Shown: positions 47,801 through 61,560 of the stretch, piece by piece
How the letters are laid out: every line of letters starts with the position of its first letter
Numbering within the stretch: position 1 is the stretch's first letter
Assembly: GCA_036971475.1 (NCBI GenBank)
Contig: JBAIZL010000002.1
Coordinates: forward strand, 52,065,229-52,129,228
Source: Prosapia bicincta
Taxonomy: Eukaryota; Arthropoda; Insecta; Hemiptera; Cercopidae
Length of the DNA stretch: 64,000 nucleotides
Reading direction: 5' to 3'
Notes under the pieces: model-generated
What the model was told of the DNA's origin: nothing
Seen by the model: only the letters and a program-made list of their open reading frames with translations
The model's database searches: none
Made by a program: the position numbers and the translations under genes

Positions 47801-49113
47801 TCACTTACACTCACGTGGACTTGTTAAAACATTTAATAACTACTCTAGTTCACTTACATAACCTATTAAAATTTTAAACAACAAAGTAAACGTAACAAAA
47901 TTACTAATAACATTTCCCGTTTTTAATTAATTTAGACAATCACGTTATTTATAGTTTTATAAAAACTTTTATGATTGCTAGCCCATTTTGCTCCTCTCTC
48001 TGAGACGTGTTGCGAGAGAGTGTTAAACGCTAGTTCCCACTGAAACGCATTCAGAAACTTCCCTGGGAATTTCCTGCTAACTCCGTGGATGAAACATTTT
48101 TTTCAGAAAACAAAAATGTCTTTTAAGCAAAGTCGATTTTACATTTACTAAGTAACAAATATATCATGTAACAATCATATATATTATTTGCAATCAGAAA
48201 TTAAGAAGCATGTTACAAAACGAATATTAAAATTATTGTCATTTAATTCAGTAAATAATATATTTTACTCACTGTTTTATGGAATAAGTATTTTCCTGCC
48301 TTAAACATTTTAGATTTTGTAACTCATTAAAGTATAAATTATTATTATTATATTAGATACCGTTATTAATTCCTTCAAATTAAGAGTCTGGAATATTTAT
48401 CCGAAATATGGAGAATGAAGTGTACTAAATTAAAATATAATTACTCTCAAAAATAAGTAGTAAACACTAAGCAAAATATATTCGAATTGATAACTCAAGA
48501 AATACCATTTCCTCGAAAATATGAAAGACTTCATTTTGTGAAAATAAGATCAGTAATTCATCAATGTAACAATTAGTTTAATATGTAATGATTTGTTTTC
48601 AGGATATTTAGAAAGTCTATTAAGTTATTTCCTAATATGATTTTTGGTTCATCTATCTCTATAACATTGATAAAGTGTTATAAGTAAAGCATATTGAATT
48701 TTTTATAAGGTCAATCTTGCGATACCAATCTCTTTTTCGATATTTCATTATACAGTATTTGGTACATGTTTGAACGACGATTCCTGAAAGCAAGCAAACT
48801 CAATACGAATATATAGTTATTACGCAATCCCTCCATTTGAAACTTCTATTGTTATAAAGTTCAATATATTACAACTTCTTTTTATAATATAAACATACTT
48901 AGAGAGTATATCAAATCAAAGTAGTTCATCCACTGAAATTTCAGTGTACCCATCACCGGGTGTGCTAGAGAAATCACTAGATAATCAAATTCAGTAATGT
49001 TGAGCAATTACAATGCTCAAACATAGTGATCTTCTGGCAATATTAATGCCTAATGATAGGCGTGTAGCCTAGTGACGAAGGTGTTAATCAAGTAGCTAGT
49101 GAGACATCAGTAA
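44859..49113. other. AT-rich intergenic DNA, no gene recognised
   Basis: Frames at 46941-47138 and 47140-47496 (+) are hydrophobic but lack motifs and have no paired start context; they are probably chance. A GC-rich patch near 46805-46860 contains GACCGATCGCGG, which recurs near 58345. Confidence 0.45.
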
Positions 49114-50780
49114 ATGGCTCAACAACAAAAGGAAACCAATACCCGAAAACGAAAGCTAGAACCAGTTCTACAAAAGAAAATAAGAAACCTGGAAATTGAA
49201 ATATCGTAACTAACATGTAAAAATGCCAAAAGCATGCAACGTATTATGCCTCACTAAATTTGAAGAGGAAAATATAGTTATTAGAAAAACCTCCTGACTC
49301 ACTAGTGGCACGAGAAAAGCTGCTGGGTATCTTCAAATCCATATTACCATTCCATAATACGGAGTACATACAAAGAATTTACAATATAAAACATGTGTGC
49401 CATCTGAAAATGAATGCAATAAAAGCAAGAAGCAACTGGTTTCACAATGTAAGAAATACCAGAGGAATGGCCATACTCAGAGATATTGGAGGAAGGGATG
49501 CCATTTGTGTTTGGTGTGCTGGACATCATCTCTCGCCCCATTGTACAAAATCGAAAGAGGTACTCACTCAATGTGCTAATTGATCAAAACAACACACTGC
49601 AAACTACAAAGTATGACGTACTCAAGGAGCTGTACAAAATTTAAGAAATTAATTATTTATCAAACCTTCAACACCAAATCAGTTTTATATGCATTAGATT
49701 AAGAGAAGGCATCAATTATAGCCGAATGATTAAATATAGTAAATCGGAAACAGTCCCAAATCTAAGATCAAGTCACCGAGATTTACACTTAATAATGATG
49801 CTACAAAACAAATGATTACTCAAGTTAGTACTAGCCTTGACACTCTTGAAACCAGAAATAATGGAGTTATTTCAAAACGTTATAAATATTGTTTTAAGTT
49901 TTGAACAGGATAGATATAAGGAATAGGTTGAATACCAACGGAGTTTTAAAAAAAAGGAAGAGATCGAAGAATTTTTACCCGAAAAAAATTGATATTAGTC
50001 TGATTTCGGAAACAAATCTTACAAGAGTGTTATTATCTCAAGGTAAAAGGTTTTAAAGTCTTTCAAACCTACCATCCAGATAATAAGACTAGAGTTGGAG
50101 TATCAGTACTAATAAAATAATCAATAAAACATTGTGAAGGATGTCATCTTCAGACTGAAAAAATACAGTTAACCTCAGTGTGTTTAGATTCTACTAAGAA
50201 AAATATGATATTTGGAGCAGTATACTGTTCTCATAGACAGAATTCCAAAAACATCTCACTGTACAGAGATCATCCAAAAAGACGAGGAAATATTGGTACT
50301 CAGTGACAATTACAAAGCCAAACATGGGGACTGGGAAGCATGACTGTCAACGACTAAAGGTAAGGAGTTAAGAACAGTAATTAAAGAAAGAATTTCTGAT
50401 TTTAATTTGACAGGAAAATTAAAATACTATCCAACAGATACTAATATTATACAGGATGTTTTCGATTTCTTCATATCCGGAAAGATATCAGAAAGTGTCA
50501 TTCATATTGAGAAAAATTTGGATTTGAACTGAGTTCACTCTGCAGTGATATTACCGTAGAATGAAAACATCAACAAGGGAGAGGTTTAGCCATATTTTTT
50601 GATCAATAACACAATTGGGATATTTTCAGACAGAAAATACAAAATAAAATTCTACTAAATGATCTTTTGAAGAACAAAAATGAACTTCACAAAGAATGTG
50701 AAATACTTATGGTGACTGCTGCTTATAATAAAGCAAGAAAGACTAATTATGCCACTAAATGAAACAACTACACAGCAGAA

Positions 50781-51007
50781 TAAATGGACAACAATAACCC
50801 TTGCTATAAGTATTTAAATACCCTTGAAGTACATTACGTTAACACTGTTAGGATCGTTAGAAGGTTACAAATATATTATATTTTCGTAACCTTCTGATGA
50901 TGCTAACAGTGTTAGCAAAATGTACATCAAGGGTATTTAAATATTTGTAACAAAAGTTATTGTTGTTTATTTATTATATTTACGCTACTGGGCTCTGTAT
51001 AAATTTG
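50781..51007 (+). mobile_element. Hammerhead foldback element C (227 bp) inside the LINE
   Basis: Inverted arms at about 50781-50868 and 50886-50975 (ATTTAAATACCCTTGAAGTA mirrors TACATCAAGGGTATTTAAAT), then a tail to 51007. It is flanked by 12-bp duplications TACACAGCAGAA at 50769-50780 and 51008-51019. Removing the insert restores LINE sequence. It is thus younger than the LINE copy. Confidence 0.82.
50894..50920 (+). ncRNA. Hammerhead-type core, element C sense arm
   Basis: CTGATGA (50894-50900), perfect stem II GCTAAC (50902-50907) with GTTAGC (50911-50916) and an AGT loop, then AAAA where GAAA is needed. The antisense arm is more decayed. The G-to-A change should abolish catalysis. Confidence 0.45.
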
Positions 51008-52030
51008 TACACAGCAGAAATAAGGAAAATTCTTTTAAAGCTATGAAAGGCAAGTAGAAGAATGCAGCGTTCCAGTAGACAAAAACCCTATTAAATAACA
51101 AAAGTAAACAAGAGGCAAATCCAGAAGCTCAAACAGGATTCTGTTAACTTACATTTGGATAATATGGAAGCAACTAAAGAAGCAAATTATTTCCTTTGGA
51201 GAGCCACCAAAATAATCAAGAGGCCAATTACTTCAGCACCTCCAATCAGGAAAGACAATGAACGTCGGGCGATAAATGATAGGGAAAGCTCAGGAAACAT
51301 ATTTCAGACAAACTTAATGATTTTGAATTTATGGTAGTATCAATATAATGTTAGAAGAAATAACACTGACAACTATAAAAGATGCGGATCATAAAATTCG
51401 GATAAATATTCATTCCAAAGAAGCCTCATGATTGTATTTCATTACCGGACATAGCATGAAAGAGATCCCATTAGAAGAAGTAATTATGCGTACTTGAAAT
51501 GCAGCATTTAGACAGAAATATGTGCTAGATATCTGGAAAGTAACAGAAGCTGTGATGTTACCAAAAACAAAAGAATCGCTTAGTGATACTAATTCATATT
51601 TACCTATATCGCACTTCCTACAATCTCTAAGTTATTCGAAAAGCTCTTACTGAAAAGGCTGATACCAGTCATATAGAAAAAATTTCTGGTCTATGGTGAT
51701 AACCACTGCACTATTTATAGATGTGCCCAAAGCCTTTGAAAAGGGGTGGCTGAAGGCCGGATCCATAAATTAAACAAAAAGTTCCCAACGGAATATGTCT
51801 TATTTCTAACATCGTATATGGCATGCAGAGCCTTTGGATAAAACAAGCGGATAATTACGAAAATTAAGAAATCAAAGCAGAAGTAGCCCAAGGTAGTGTA
51901 CTGGGTCCATTACACTACCTATATTACACCTGTGATATTCCAACAACCAAAAAAGTGACGTTAGCAATGTTTGCAGATGACACAGCATTATTAGCAAATG
52001 ATAAAGACCTAATATATACACATTTCAGTT

Positions 52031-55000
52031 AATAAAGAGATAATGTGCACTTTATTTAAACGAGTATTAAGCGGAAGATAGTGCTAGAAAATGTAGGCTG
52101 GTCTAATAAGACTAGTTCTAATAATAAAAATAATTAAAAACTAATATATACATGTTTAGCAAACAATGATTCATCTGATCGGCATCTGATCGAAACTTTG
52201 GGTACTGTCGCAAAAGTTTCGGCTACATCAGCAGCTTGGTACATTTTTTATTCCTGGAATTATGAACATTAAGGCGGGTAGCAATTATTAAGTTGCCGTA
52301 ATCATGCTATGACGTACATCCTATGCTTGAGTTTTGTGAAAAGACATATTATCATACAACAAATGTTTTTATGTGTCTTTTTTACTTTTCATATCAGCTG
52401 GTTTAAGGCTGCTTGAATATTTTATGCATTGTAAACTCTATGTTATTAAGTGAAAATGATATTAAAATGAAAATGTCTTTAGTTTAAAGGTTAATAAATA
52501 TAATAATACGTATGCAAGATTAATTTTGCTAGAATTGTTTTTCAGAGGCTGTAACTTCAGGGTTAGCATTCATAAATTCAGTTCTTCGTAAAACTAAGAA
52601 GAGATTAAGAGTCTTATTACGGGATTATAATATATTTATTTTTATAAACCTAATAATTATTTTTTATTTGAACAAATATTTAAATGTTTAAGTGAAAAAC
52701 TTTTAAAGGTATGTATATTTTGTGTGATGGATTACTAATTTTTTGATAAATTAAAATTAAAAAAGTAAACAAGTAGGTCAATATTTTAATACCATTTTAT
52801 AAAGGTAAGGTATTTTCTATATATCTGTTATTAAATACATCTTTAATTTTTTTTGTAATTAGTAAATTCAACATTGGGATATTGAAATGTACACATTCAA
52901 TATTATTGTAATAATATTTTATTGTATCTTGTGCAGGTTATAATTTCCTTGGTGATTATAAATGTAAAAAAAAAACTCATTACTTAGGAAATATCAATTG
53001 GTTCAGAAATGTTATGTTTGTTCATCTACTTTTTTTATATTGCATGTAACACAATAACGTTAAAAATAGAGCTGCAACTAGTAACGCTATCTATTGGTAA
53101 ATGACTAATCCGGGACTCAGATAGCTATTTTATAAAAGGTAGCTTAGCGTGCAACTTGCAGTGTACAATAATGCTGTATTTTTTAAAATATTCGCAATGT
53201 TATGTTAAATTTTTTTTAATTATCCGTCTGTCTAAAATTGCGTTACTATTTAGTTCAATGTAATACTGCATTGCTTTAAGGGCGTCTTTATTTTGAGGAC
53301 ATTTTAAAGCTCATCTTTTAAAAATTGATTTTTTCAAACTCTTTCTTCATTGCAAGAGTAAATATACAATTTTAAAAATTAATAAAGATTGTATGTTACA
53401 TATGAAATTTCCACGATCTGTATGAATTATCTTTTTATATATTGTAAGTATTTGTAAAACACAAACAATGATTAGGTTGTTTGAAAGTAAACAAAGAAAT
53501 TTGCATTTAAAATAAGAATTAAATCTGTGCCAACAATTTTAGTTTAAATTTAAACTAAACCTTTCTTTTAAATGATATTTACAGAAGTTCACCACTCATT
53601 TTTATGTAATCAAACATACGAAAACTTCTAAATATACATATTCAGACAAGGAAGTTTTATACATACTGTTCCCATTAACTAAGCATGTCCAATTTTATAG
53701 CTTTATTAAACTCTTGATTTAAATGTAGATGTAGTGTCATATCTCTTAATCCTCTTTTTTCCCTTCCGTTACTACTCTCAGTACAAGTCCATTTCAGGAC
53801 ATCAAGGAAAATCAGGAGTAAATAAATACATAGAGTAAGACATTTAACCTTCGAGTGCTATTTAACACTAAGCTGCTTTCATGTTCTGCAATCAACTCAC
53901 TCAAGCTATAGAAACTACTCTACATAACTATACCTCTAATTTCTCAACTATAAAATAGATATTGTTTACGTACTATAGTTAATGTCAGTAATAAAACTTT
54001 TTTGGAAAAAAAATGATTTAATTCTAATTTCAAATTTGCAATACAATATCTTGATCATTACAAGAAAAAGCTACAGTTATTGTCATATCTAGAAATAATC
54101 ATAAATATTAAGGTAGTTACTTCGAATATTTAGTTACTACATAAATAAACACATCCATGTTTTAATCAAAAAGTGATATAAAAATAGATACATATTAGCA
54201 CTCAAAAATGTTTTCCTTATTGATAAATCCAATTTTGTGTTTATTCTTAAAAATTAAAAATTTTCTTAGAGCTTTTTTATTTTTAAAATTGATAATTTTA
54301 TTAGGATTAAAATTGTCATGATCGTATAGCGAAAACCATAAGATAGCTCGAAACGTGTAACTTGAAAAAATAAATTTAAAACACATTGATCTACCTAAGA
54401 TATTGTAATCCTCTACAACAGTCAACAGGCCTGATCCTCGCTAAACAGTGATTACGACCGAGTTCGGTATAAATCATTTTACTTTAATCTGCATCCAGCC
54501 AAATATAACTTTTTACAAGGGAGGATTTAAGTATTAATTTGTCGACAATTGATACCACTACAGACATATGAAGGGTTCCTTGTCAATGTTGATTGTTTCA
54601 ATCAAAATGCTTAGAGGTAAAGTGACAATATTTTAGTATTTAAATAGATTTACATTATTCATATGAATGTTGTTTGAATTTATTTATGAGCTAAAATTTC
54701 GTACAAAGCTGCCAAACGTGTGCCAAATGAAAATCGTAAAGTTGTATTTTCATGATGTTTAACAAATTTCTATTTTATTGTTTTTATTATATTCTTCAAC
54801 AAAGGTATCAACTGCCTAAGGGTATGTATCATTTAAGGAATTTCTATTACCAACCTATTTATTTGGTTTATATATTTATTTAAATATACTAAATAATAAA
54901 TAGCTATTTATTTTCCAAGTTAATAACAGTAAAATTTTGCAATGCTTTATTCTCAAGATATCCCGTCGAAAAGTTACCTCTTTTAAAATTAAAAATCTGT

Positions 55001-58000
55001 AGCACTTCTAACGTAATGTCACAAGGGAGCATGACAAAATAAATTAAAACCAAGGGGAAGACTCTTGTTTTCTAAAGTCTCGTTTCTTACGTTCAAAACA
55101 TTCTCTAGACTATACTTCTGTAAGTTAAAAGTTTTCCTTTAGATTTGAATTATGTAAGTTTCACATTATTTAAGAAATTGTTGTGAAAACAATCAATAAC
55201 CAATATTGATTTGGAATGCATATTTTAGGTTCCTTTCGTAGCTTATGATATAACGTGATCTTGATATGAAATACATTTTTTCAACGGGAAAATCTATAAA
55301 TTAAAGTTGGCACCTCTGGTATATAGATATAGCTATCACGTTTTCCAATAAAATCTTTCCAACACTCTCTTCCATCAATTGGCATTTTGCTAATTGCCAT
55401 CATATCCTAATTTGAATAGTGATTTTGAAGTATTATTCATTTGGTAGGTGGCTACTCTCTGTGAACGTGTTGGGCGTCAGAAACAATATCAAATTTTACA
55501 CAATTGGTAATATTCTTATAGGTATCATATATATAAAAACACTTTTACATTGTGAATGTTGTGGAAGAAAAGCTGTGAAAGGTTGTGGAAAAAGCTTAAA
55601 CACATTGTCGGGAGCGCTACATATCTAAAATAATATGTCCCTATCTATTATCAATATTAAAGTATGAAGCTGATGAAAAAATGGCATCACTAAAACAGGA
55701 TTTTTAATTGAAGTGATCTATGATTGTTACCCTTAATGCTTTTGAGGAGGGCAGTAAAGAGAAGCAATCAAAATGTCAAGTAATAAAAATAAAGATAATC
55801 AAAACTAACAACTACCCCATGTCTAACATTAAAATCAGTTAAGAATCTCGAATTTGTGAAAATTATAATGGTAAATGAGTAGAATATGAGCTAAATGGGC
55901 TTGATTTTGTAATTTGCTTTTTATAAAGCCTATGAACAGGTTACTATGTAAAGTAATGATAGCCTAATTTTTTATGAAAGTCCTACCTACTATTCAGATT
56001 TATTTCTTATTAGTCACGGATTACATTATTTTTTATCTCTTCAAGAAATACTTAAACTCTGTAATGTAAATATGACTTTTTTCTGACAAACTTGAATTTC
56101 ACCTGTCCACAAAACTGGAATAGATAAATTACACTTTGGTATAGTAAAATTTAGTGTATTGAAACTATTGAGTATGTAGTTTCATTTGCGGCCTATTTTA
56201 TTCTTCTCGATTTTATTTTGGAGAATAACTTATGTAACGTTAAAATTGATGAAGTTTATTCAAAAATGTTTTATTTTACCATGATATGTATTATTTCTAC
56301 TCGTGTGGTCGAAAAACGTCTTGATAATTTGTAGCGTTTTTTTATTTAAAAATAAATTATTTTCTTTGAATTTTTTTCTTGAAAAAGCGAACTTAATTTA
56401 AAAATGATATTATTCATATTAGAGAATACCAAAACTATAACAGAAATGGACATACACTTTTAATACTTTTATAAATATTTCTTTCAGGTCATATTTGAAT
56501 CACCAACAGAAATTTATATAGAGAACTATAACTAGAAAAGGTCCAACGGCAAAGTGGTGCTAGTTGAAGCGTGACCGTTATATCATGCAGTAACCTGGTC
56601 GTCGGATAGACTGCTGAATACTCAAGAACTCTTTATTATCTTCCTGACTCGGTTCTTGGGATTAGTGACAAACGTGTCCTTCATAGGCATCCCAAAGATG
56701 TATGGCATGTGAGTGGAGTTTTACAAACTAATATTTCAAGAAATATTGAAACCTACCATCTTTCTTACCAATTTTTACATGTTTTCTTCATTGTTTAGTA
56801 TTTAGTATTTAAGGGCATTATTATATAAACAACAACAATATTTAAATAATTTAAAATAATAATGCTAGAAATGTTAGGAGATTAAAATATTATGTTATAG
56901 GCCTAAGAATGAAACAAATTAAATTTTATAAAAGGAGTAAATTGGGTATTTATTATTACAAGTAGACATACAAACAAAACATACAGAATATATTACCACT
57001 ATGTTAGCTTTCATGACCCTTGCTTACTTCTTCCCACGAACTACATATAACAGTTCTTTAGCTGGGGTTTTCATTACATTTATTGAACAAAAGTCTTAAG
57101 CTGCATAGTTTTTTTTAGTTTTTCGTAACAAAGGTTTCGTTATTCAAATTAACGTATCATTTTTTTTTCTAAATATACGTCGTCTGTGTCAAGCATTGAA
57201 GATAACTAGAAAACCGCATTTTCTTTTTGTCACACATCTTACGAGAAACTAGTCTTTTTTTGCAATTCGAAGATGTCTTATCATACAACTGGTAGAATAT
57301 TTTTATCTATTAGAAAGAGATGACCATTTATTTTTTTTTACATAGAAAAACATAAAAAACCGACTGTTAACCGTCACACCATGGTTTGTAAAGTAAATAG
57401 TCGCGCTTATAGGAAATCAACCTAACCTTTACAAGCTCAATAATTATAACAAACATTTTTACTCAAAGCAAACTTTTTAAGTACAACATTTTTAAGAAAT
57501 ATTTATATTACAAACTTTATAACAATTTAGCAGTAAGAAAATATTTAATATTAATTTTCAGGAGATGTTTGGATGAAGGGAATTGAAACGATGCCTAGTA
57601 AGCAAGCCGTCATTTTAATTACTTCGAGGCCCACCGTACAAATTGAGACTTGCGATCTTCTAAGTTCTAGACAGATTGATCTGTTACATTCATCACCCTT
57701 CTATTTCTTACAACTGTTTTTTCTTATTTGACGTACACACATCGTGCTCTAGCTCCTCTAAGATTTTCTATAATGAAACAAAATTATGTGTAAGTTCCGT
57801 ATCAAAAAAATAGATTTTATATACGTAGCTTGTTTTCTTATATATGATTTGAACATTGATGATTACCAAATACTATAACCCGTTGAATATAGCCACTAAG
57901 TATCTCTGTTACTCCTTCTTTTTACTGAGTATTCCTTCTTCATTTTATCATCTACATCAACTCCTTCCTTTATAAATTACAGAACGAGATCACCACTGCT

Positions 58001-60289
58001 TTGAATGAATCTCTGGTTTTGTGATATATTTCATCTTGGGAATGTAATGTTGACATCATAATACCGTTTCTTTTTTTTATATATACGAAATCAAAAGTGA
58101 TATATTAGTATTGCCCCAAACTGTGATACAAACGGTCGCGCTGTTACTAAGCCCTGAATGAACAGTGCCGAGACAATTTAACCCCCCACCATCCACATCG
58201 CTGCAGAAGGCTTAGTTATCGGATTAACACAAAAAAAGGTGTCTTGAAAGGTCAACGACACCAGAGGTAGCTCATTAAAGCTTTACTGCAACAGAATAAA
58301 TTGTTTTCTCTACAATAAATATTCTCATTAGGGTTTCCCTAACGGCGAGACCGATCGCGGGTTGAAAAAACCTGTGCGCATGACACAACTACACTCAGAG
58401 CTGACAACCTTTGTAACTAAATATTCATTCAAAGCCAGGTTGCATTATTGACATCTGGCGACTCCTAGCGTGGAATGGAACAACTAATAATTACGTTATC
58501 ATAAGTCTCAAGTCACGTGGTCCCGTTAACGGTGTGACTCTTAACTATGTAAGTTTTGTTACCTCCCAAGCGCGCAAAGTAAGGGTTGAGAATTAAAAAC
58601 GTATATTGAGCTTTTGGTAATTCTTTTACTGCCAACCCATCTAATTTAAATATTAAAACTCTTTCAATTTTTTGTACAATGTATGGACAGGTATAGTTTG
58701 ATACGAGAGTTCCTGGCGTTCATGCCCCCCCCCCATTAAAACCTATTTCATCTATCACTGGCCACATAGATTATGAGTGGTGAAGTACAATATACAATCC
58801 AGTGGCATTAAGATCAACTCACTTTATGAGATCAGGATACAGCTCTAGATTGTTATATGAGTCCGCAGCTCGTAACTGCAAAAGATAATACGTCCCTTGA
58901 TCAGGCCTGCAACCCAATGTTATAGGACAAATTAAACAAAAACTATGAAAGAACAATGTATAATTGTGATTATATGTATTGGCTATAATATTATGTATAG
59001 TACATTTCCTTAATGATATGAATGGAATACACCATTCATTATATATTGTTCCTATAAATACAAGCCATGTACACCTACCCCCGTACAAATGTAGTCTAAG
59101 TAACTACAGACGTTTTTCATAAACGTTTTCCTCCGTTCCCTATGCGTGTCCTTTCTATAGGGCAATTTATAGGGTAAATATCTTCTGTAGAAAGGTAGTC
59201 GTCCACAGGAATGATATTCTCCCTGTCGTTTCTCATATCGTAGACAGGGGAATTTCATTTTCTGACTACCCATAACTAATCCATTATCGTGTGTGCTATT
59301 ACGTATCTACACGCCCTAATGGTAAGTAGTGTCAATGACATCATGTGGCTATTGTAAACCTGCTATAAAGCCATTATAATCTAAATAACTTACAACCTAA
59401 ATATTTTTAACCATTAGAAATGTAACTCTGTTCCTATAGATATTTTATGTAATTTTTGTGAACATGAAAGTATCATCAACAAGTTGGGAAAGAACCTAAG
59501 AAGTCTTTTCAAAACAATTTTTGGAAGACACATTTTCATAGCGACGAGCTGTAAGTGTAAAAATACTATGGCAAAGTAACATTCAATCGGTATTTCGCTA
59601 TTTCGGTAAAAATCTTATTTAAAAAGCTTGAGTATAATATCGAAGCCAGTGACCTCTACTACTCACTATGTAATACAATATACACAGCTTAACAATAATT
59701 TTAGTATAGTATTTTTTTGTAAATAGATTAAACTTACGCTTTGTGTAATATATAACATTTCATAACTTTGATTTGACCCAGTAGTACTAGAAACATTTCT
59801 GATTTCTTTCAGCTTTCCATAGAACATTTTTAATTCTGGTTCTATAAAACTTACTTTGTTTTTTAAAACTTGTCGGGATTTTTAATATCGACACTCAAGT
59901 TTTTAATAGTTTTTATTGTTTTAATAGTTTTTTTAATACTATTTTTAATAGTTTTTAGTGTGTCACATTAATTTTATATAGTCCCATATATTGAATAATT
60001 AGAGATTTTCTGCCTCAGATGCAGACGTTTGTCTCTGATATCATTTAAACATTGTTACTTATAATATAATGTACCCTTCTCAAAATATGATGAATTATCT
60101 GTAGAAAGATTTAAAACAAGGGGTTTTGGTTATTTTGTAAACATGCTTTTGGGATAGGAATAAACTGAGTGTTTTAATGTTTATTCAGCATGTTGTGGAA
60201 TACTCAGATATCTAGTTTTATGAATTTAAGGTCTAAGGTAATTTTGTGAAAGACGTAACTGCGATTAAAATGATATATTAATAGTTTTT
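52031..60289. other. 8.3 kb AT-rich DNA, no gene recognised
   Basis: Frames at 54195-54425 (-), 55419-55628 (+), 58819-59088 (-) and 59052-59273 (-) show no family motif. A short broken inverted repeat with GAAAC/GTTTC lies at 52175-52245. A stretch at 57561-57690 reads open after a TTTTCAG acceptor-like site but has no support beyond that. Confidence 0.45.
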
Positions 60290-61560
60290 TACTTTATCCT
60301 GCCTCCGATGGATTACTTTGTCGTATGGTAATAAAAATTGAAACATTTAAGCTTGTTTCCTGAACACCTAATGCGTTAAGATTATTCCAATTACATTATC
60401 ACTACATCTGACTTTATTTTCCCCTTTTGCAACAAATTGAGTAATGAAATTAAAAATTAAAGATTACGGTTTCTTTATAAAAGTACCAGGAAATATCCAG
60501 TTACACATTGATTACTATGGCGTCTCTGTTGCCTCTTGTTCAGTATTGACTTCTGGTTGTAAATATTCTAAGACAAATTTTGTTTTATTAAACAGACAAT
60601 GATTCAGAACATTTTCAATAGTATATTAATTACATCAAACTATTTGCTATCTTTAATGAAACACATTGACGTCTGGTAATACAAATTGAAATAATAAGCT
60701 TGTTTTATCAAACATTTAATGTGATAATATGTTTACATTGTCATATTAATCACGTCTGACTCTATATTGCCACTGTTAAATCATATTGATTTCTGCCTAA
60801 ATCAATAATAGAAAATTTAGGTTTGTTTCGGGAAAGAGTTATAGTTTGGGAAGTTTCCAATAATATGTTACTACCTTTGGCCTATTTGTCGCCTGTTAAG
60901 TAACGTATTAAGACCTGAAGTGTAGGATGTTTAGAAAACATATTTATTTCATTAAATTTTCTGTGGTCTATAAAGGAACTGTGTCCATTTTGTTATATAG
61001 ATTGGAAAATTAAGCTTGAAACAGCTAATGGTTTCATAGTATCGGATTTCATAATTTACGGATTTCTCACTGAATCTCCTCTTATTTAGAAGTAACATAT
61101 TTACTCTATTTAACATAAACTGAATAAATGTTAACTTTGTATTTTGCTAATGTATTTAGCTAATGGGTGTGACGTTTTGCAATAGTAGATTGATTTTTAC
61201 ATTTTTCCACCTCTGATTGGTTCTGGGAAAATAAATAGAAAGAATTAAATTTCATTTGTGAAAAATCTAATTGCTTAGAACGTATGAAGTAACACGTTGA
61301 TTGCGCTGACACGCTGCCCCCTGTGATTTAATGCATTGACTTCTGGTGACATTAATTTTAAATAACTTTAAAATACAGTAATTACGTTTGCTTTGTTAAA
61401 CAGCTAACGGGCTACGTTTTTGCAACAATAATACAATTATTCCGGATTATTTTTCTGATCACATATTTTGAATAAATATGTATAGTCAATTTAAAGTTTT
61501 AATGCGTTAATGAAATACTCAGTGGGTTATAACATTAAATATTGCTTACATCTGTGGCAA
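60290..61560. repeat. Old tandem array of ~120-bp units
   Basis: A phrase of the form ATTGACTTCTGGT recurs at about 60544, 60664, 60784, 60906 and 61331. It is followed each time by AAATT, then GCTTGTTTTATCAAACA, AATG, and about 50 bases later CTGACTCTATATTGCC. Spacing is 115-122 bases. Units are heavily diverged but keep order, giving about ten copies. No ORF crosses the array. Confidence 0.65.

Larger units (their letters stand above)
49114..52030 (+). pseudogene. Decayed jockey-type LINE (ORF1 + ORF2), disrupted
   Basis: A possible ORF1 start is at 49114. Zinc knuckles follow: QCKKYQRNGHTQRYW (about 49458) and, after a frameshift, CVWCAGHHLSPHC (about 49515-49555), the gag-like CCHC series of jockey-clade ORF1. 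The ORF2 endonuclease region is traced by KKIDISLISETNL (about 49985) and YPTDTNIIQDVFDFFISG (about 50425-50480), the APE-type endonuclease end. RT remnants include VAQGSVLGPLHYLYYTCDI (about 51880-51940) and FADDTALLAND (about 51970-52000), the catalytic FADD box. Stops and frameshifts are numerous, and foldback element C sits between the endonuclease and RT regions. The 3' end beyond 52030 is not recognisable. Confidence 0.85.

Noticed and set aside
52175..52245. Inverted GAAACTTT / AAAGTTTC with CTGAT-like boxes, possible fifth foldback element
   Set aside because: Arms are only about 25 bases with mismatches, stem II is not convincing and no target duplication was found.
57561..57690. Open stretch after TTTTCAG, possible exon
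   Set aside because: Only splice-like signals and a short open frame; no recognised protein and a competing donor-like GTAAGC inside it.
46805..58360. GACCGATCGCGG shared by 46805-46820 and 58345-58360
   Set aside because: The match is short and flanking sequence does not align well enough by eye to call a repeat family.
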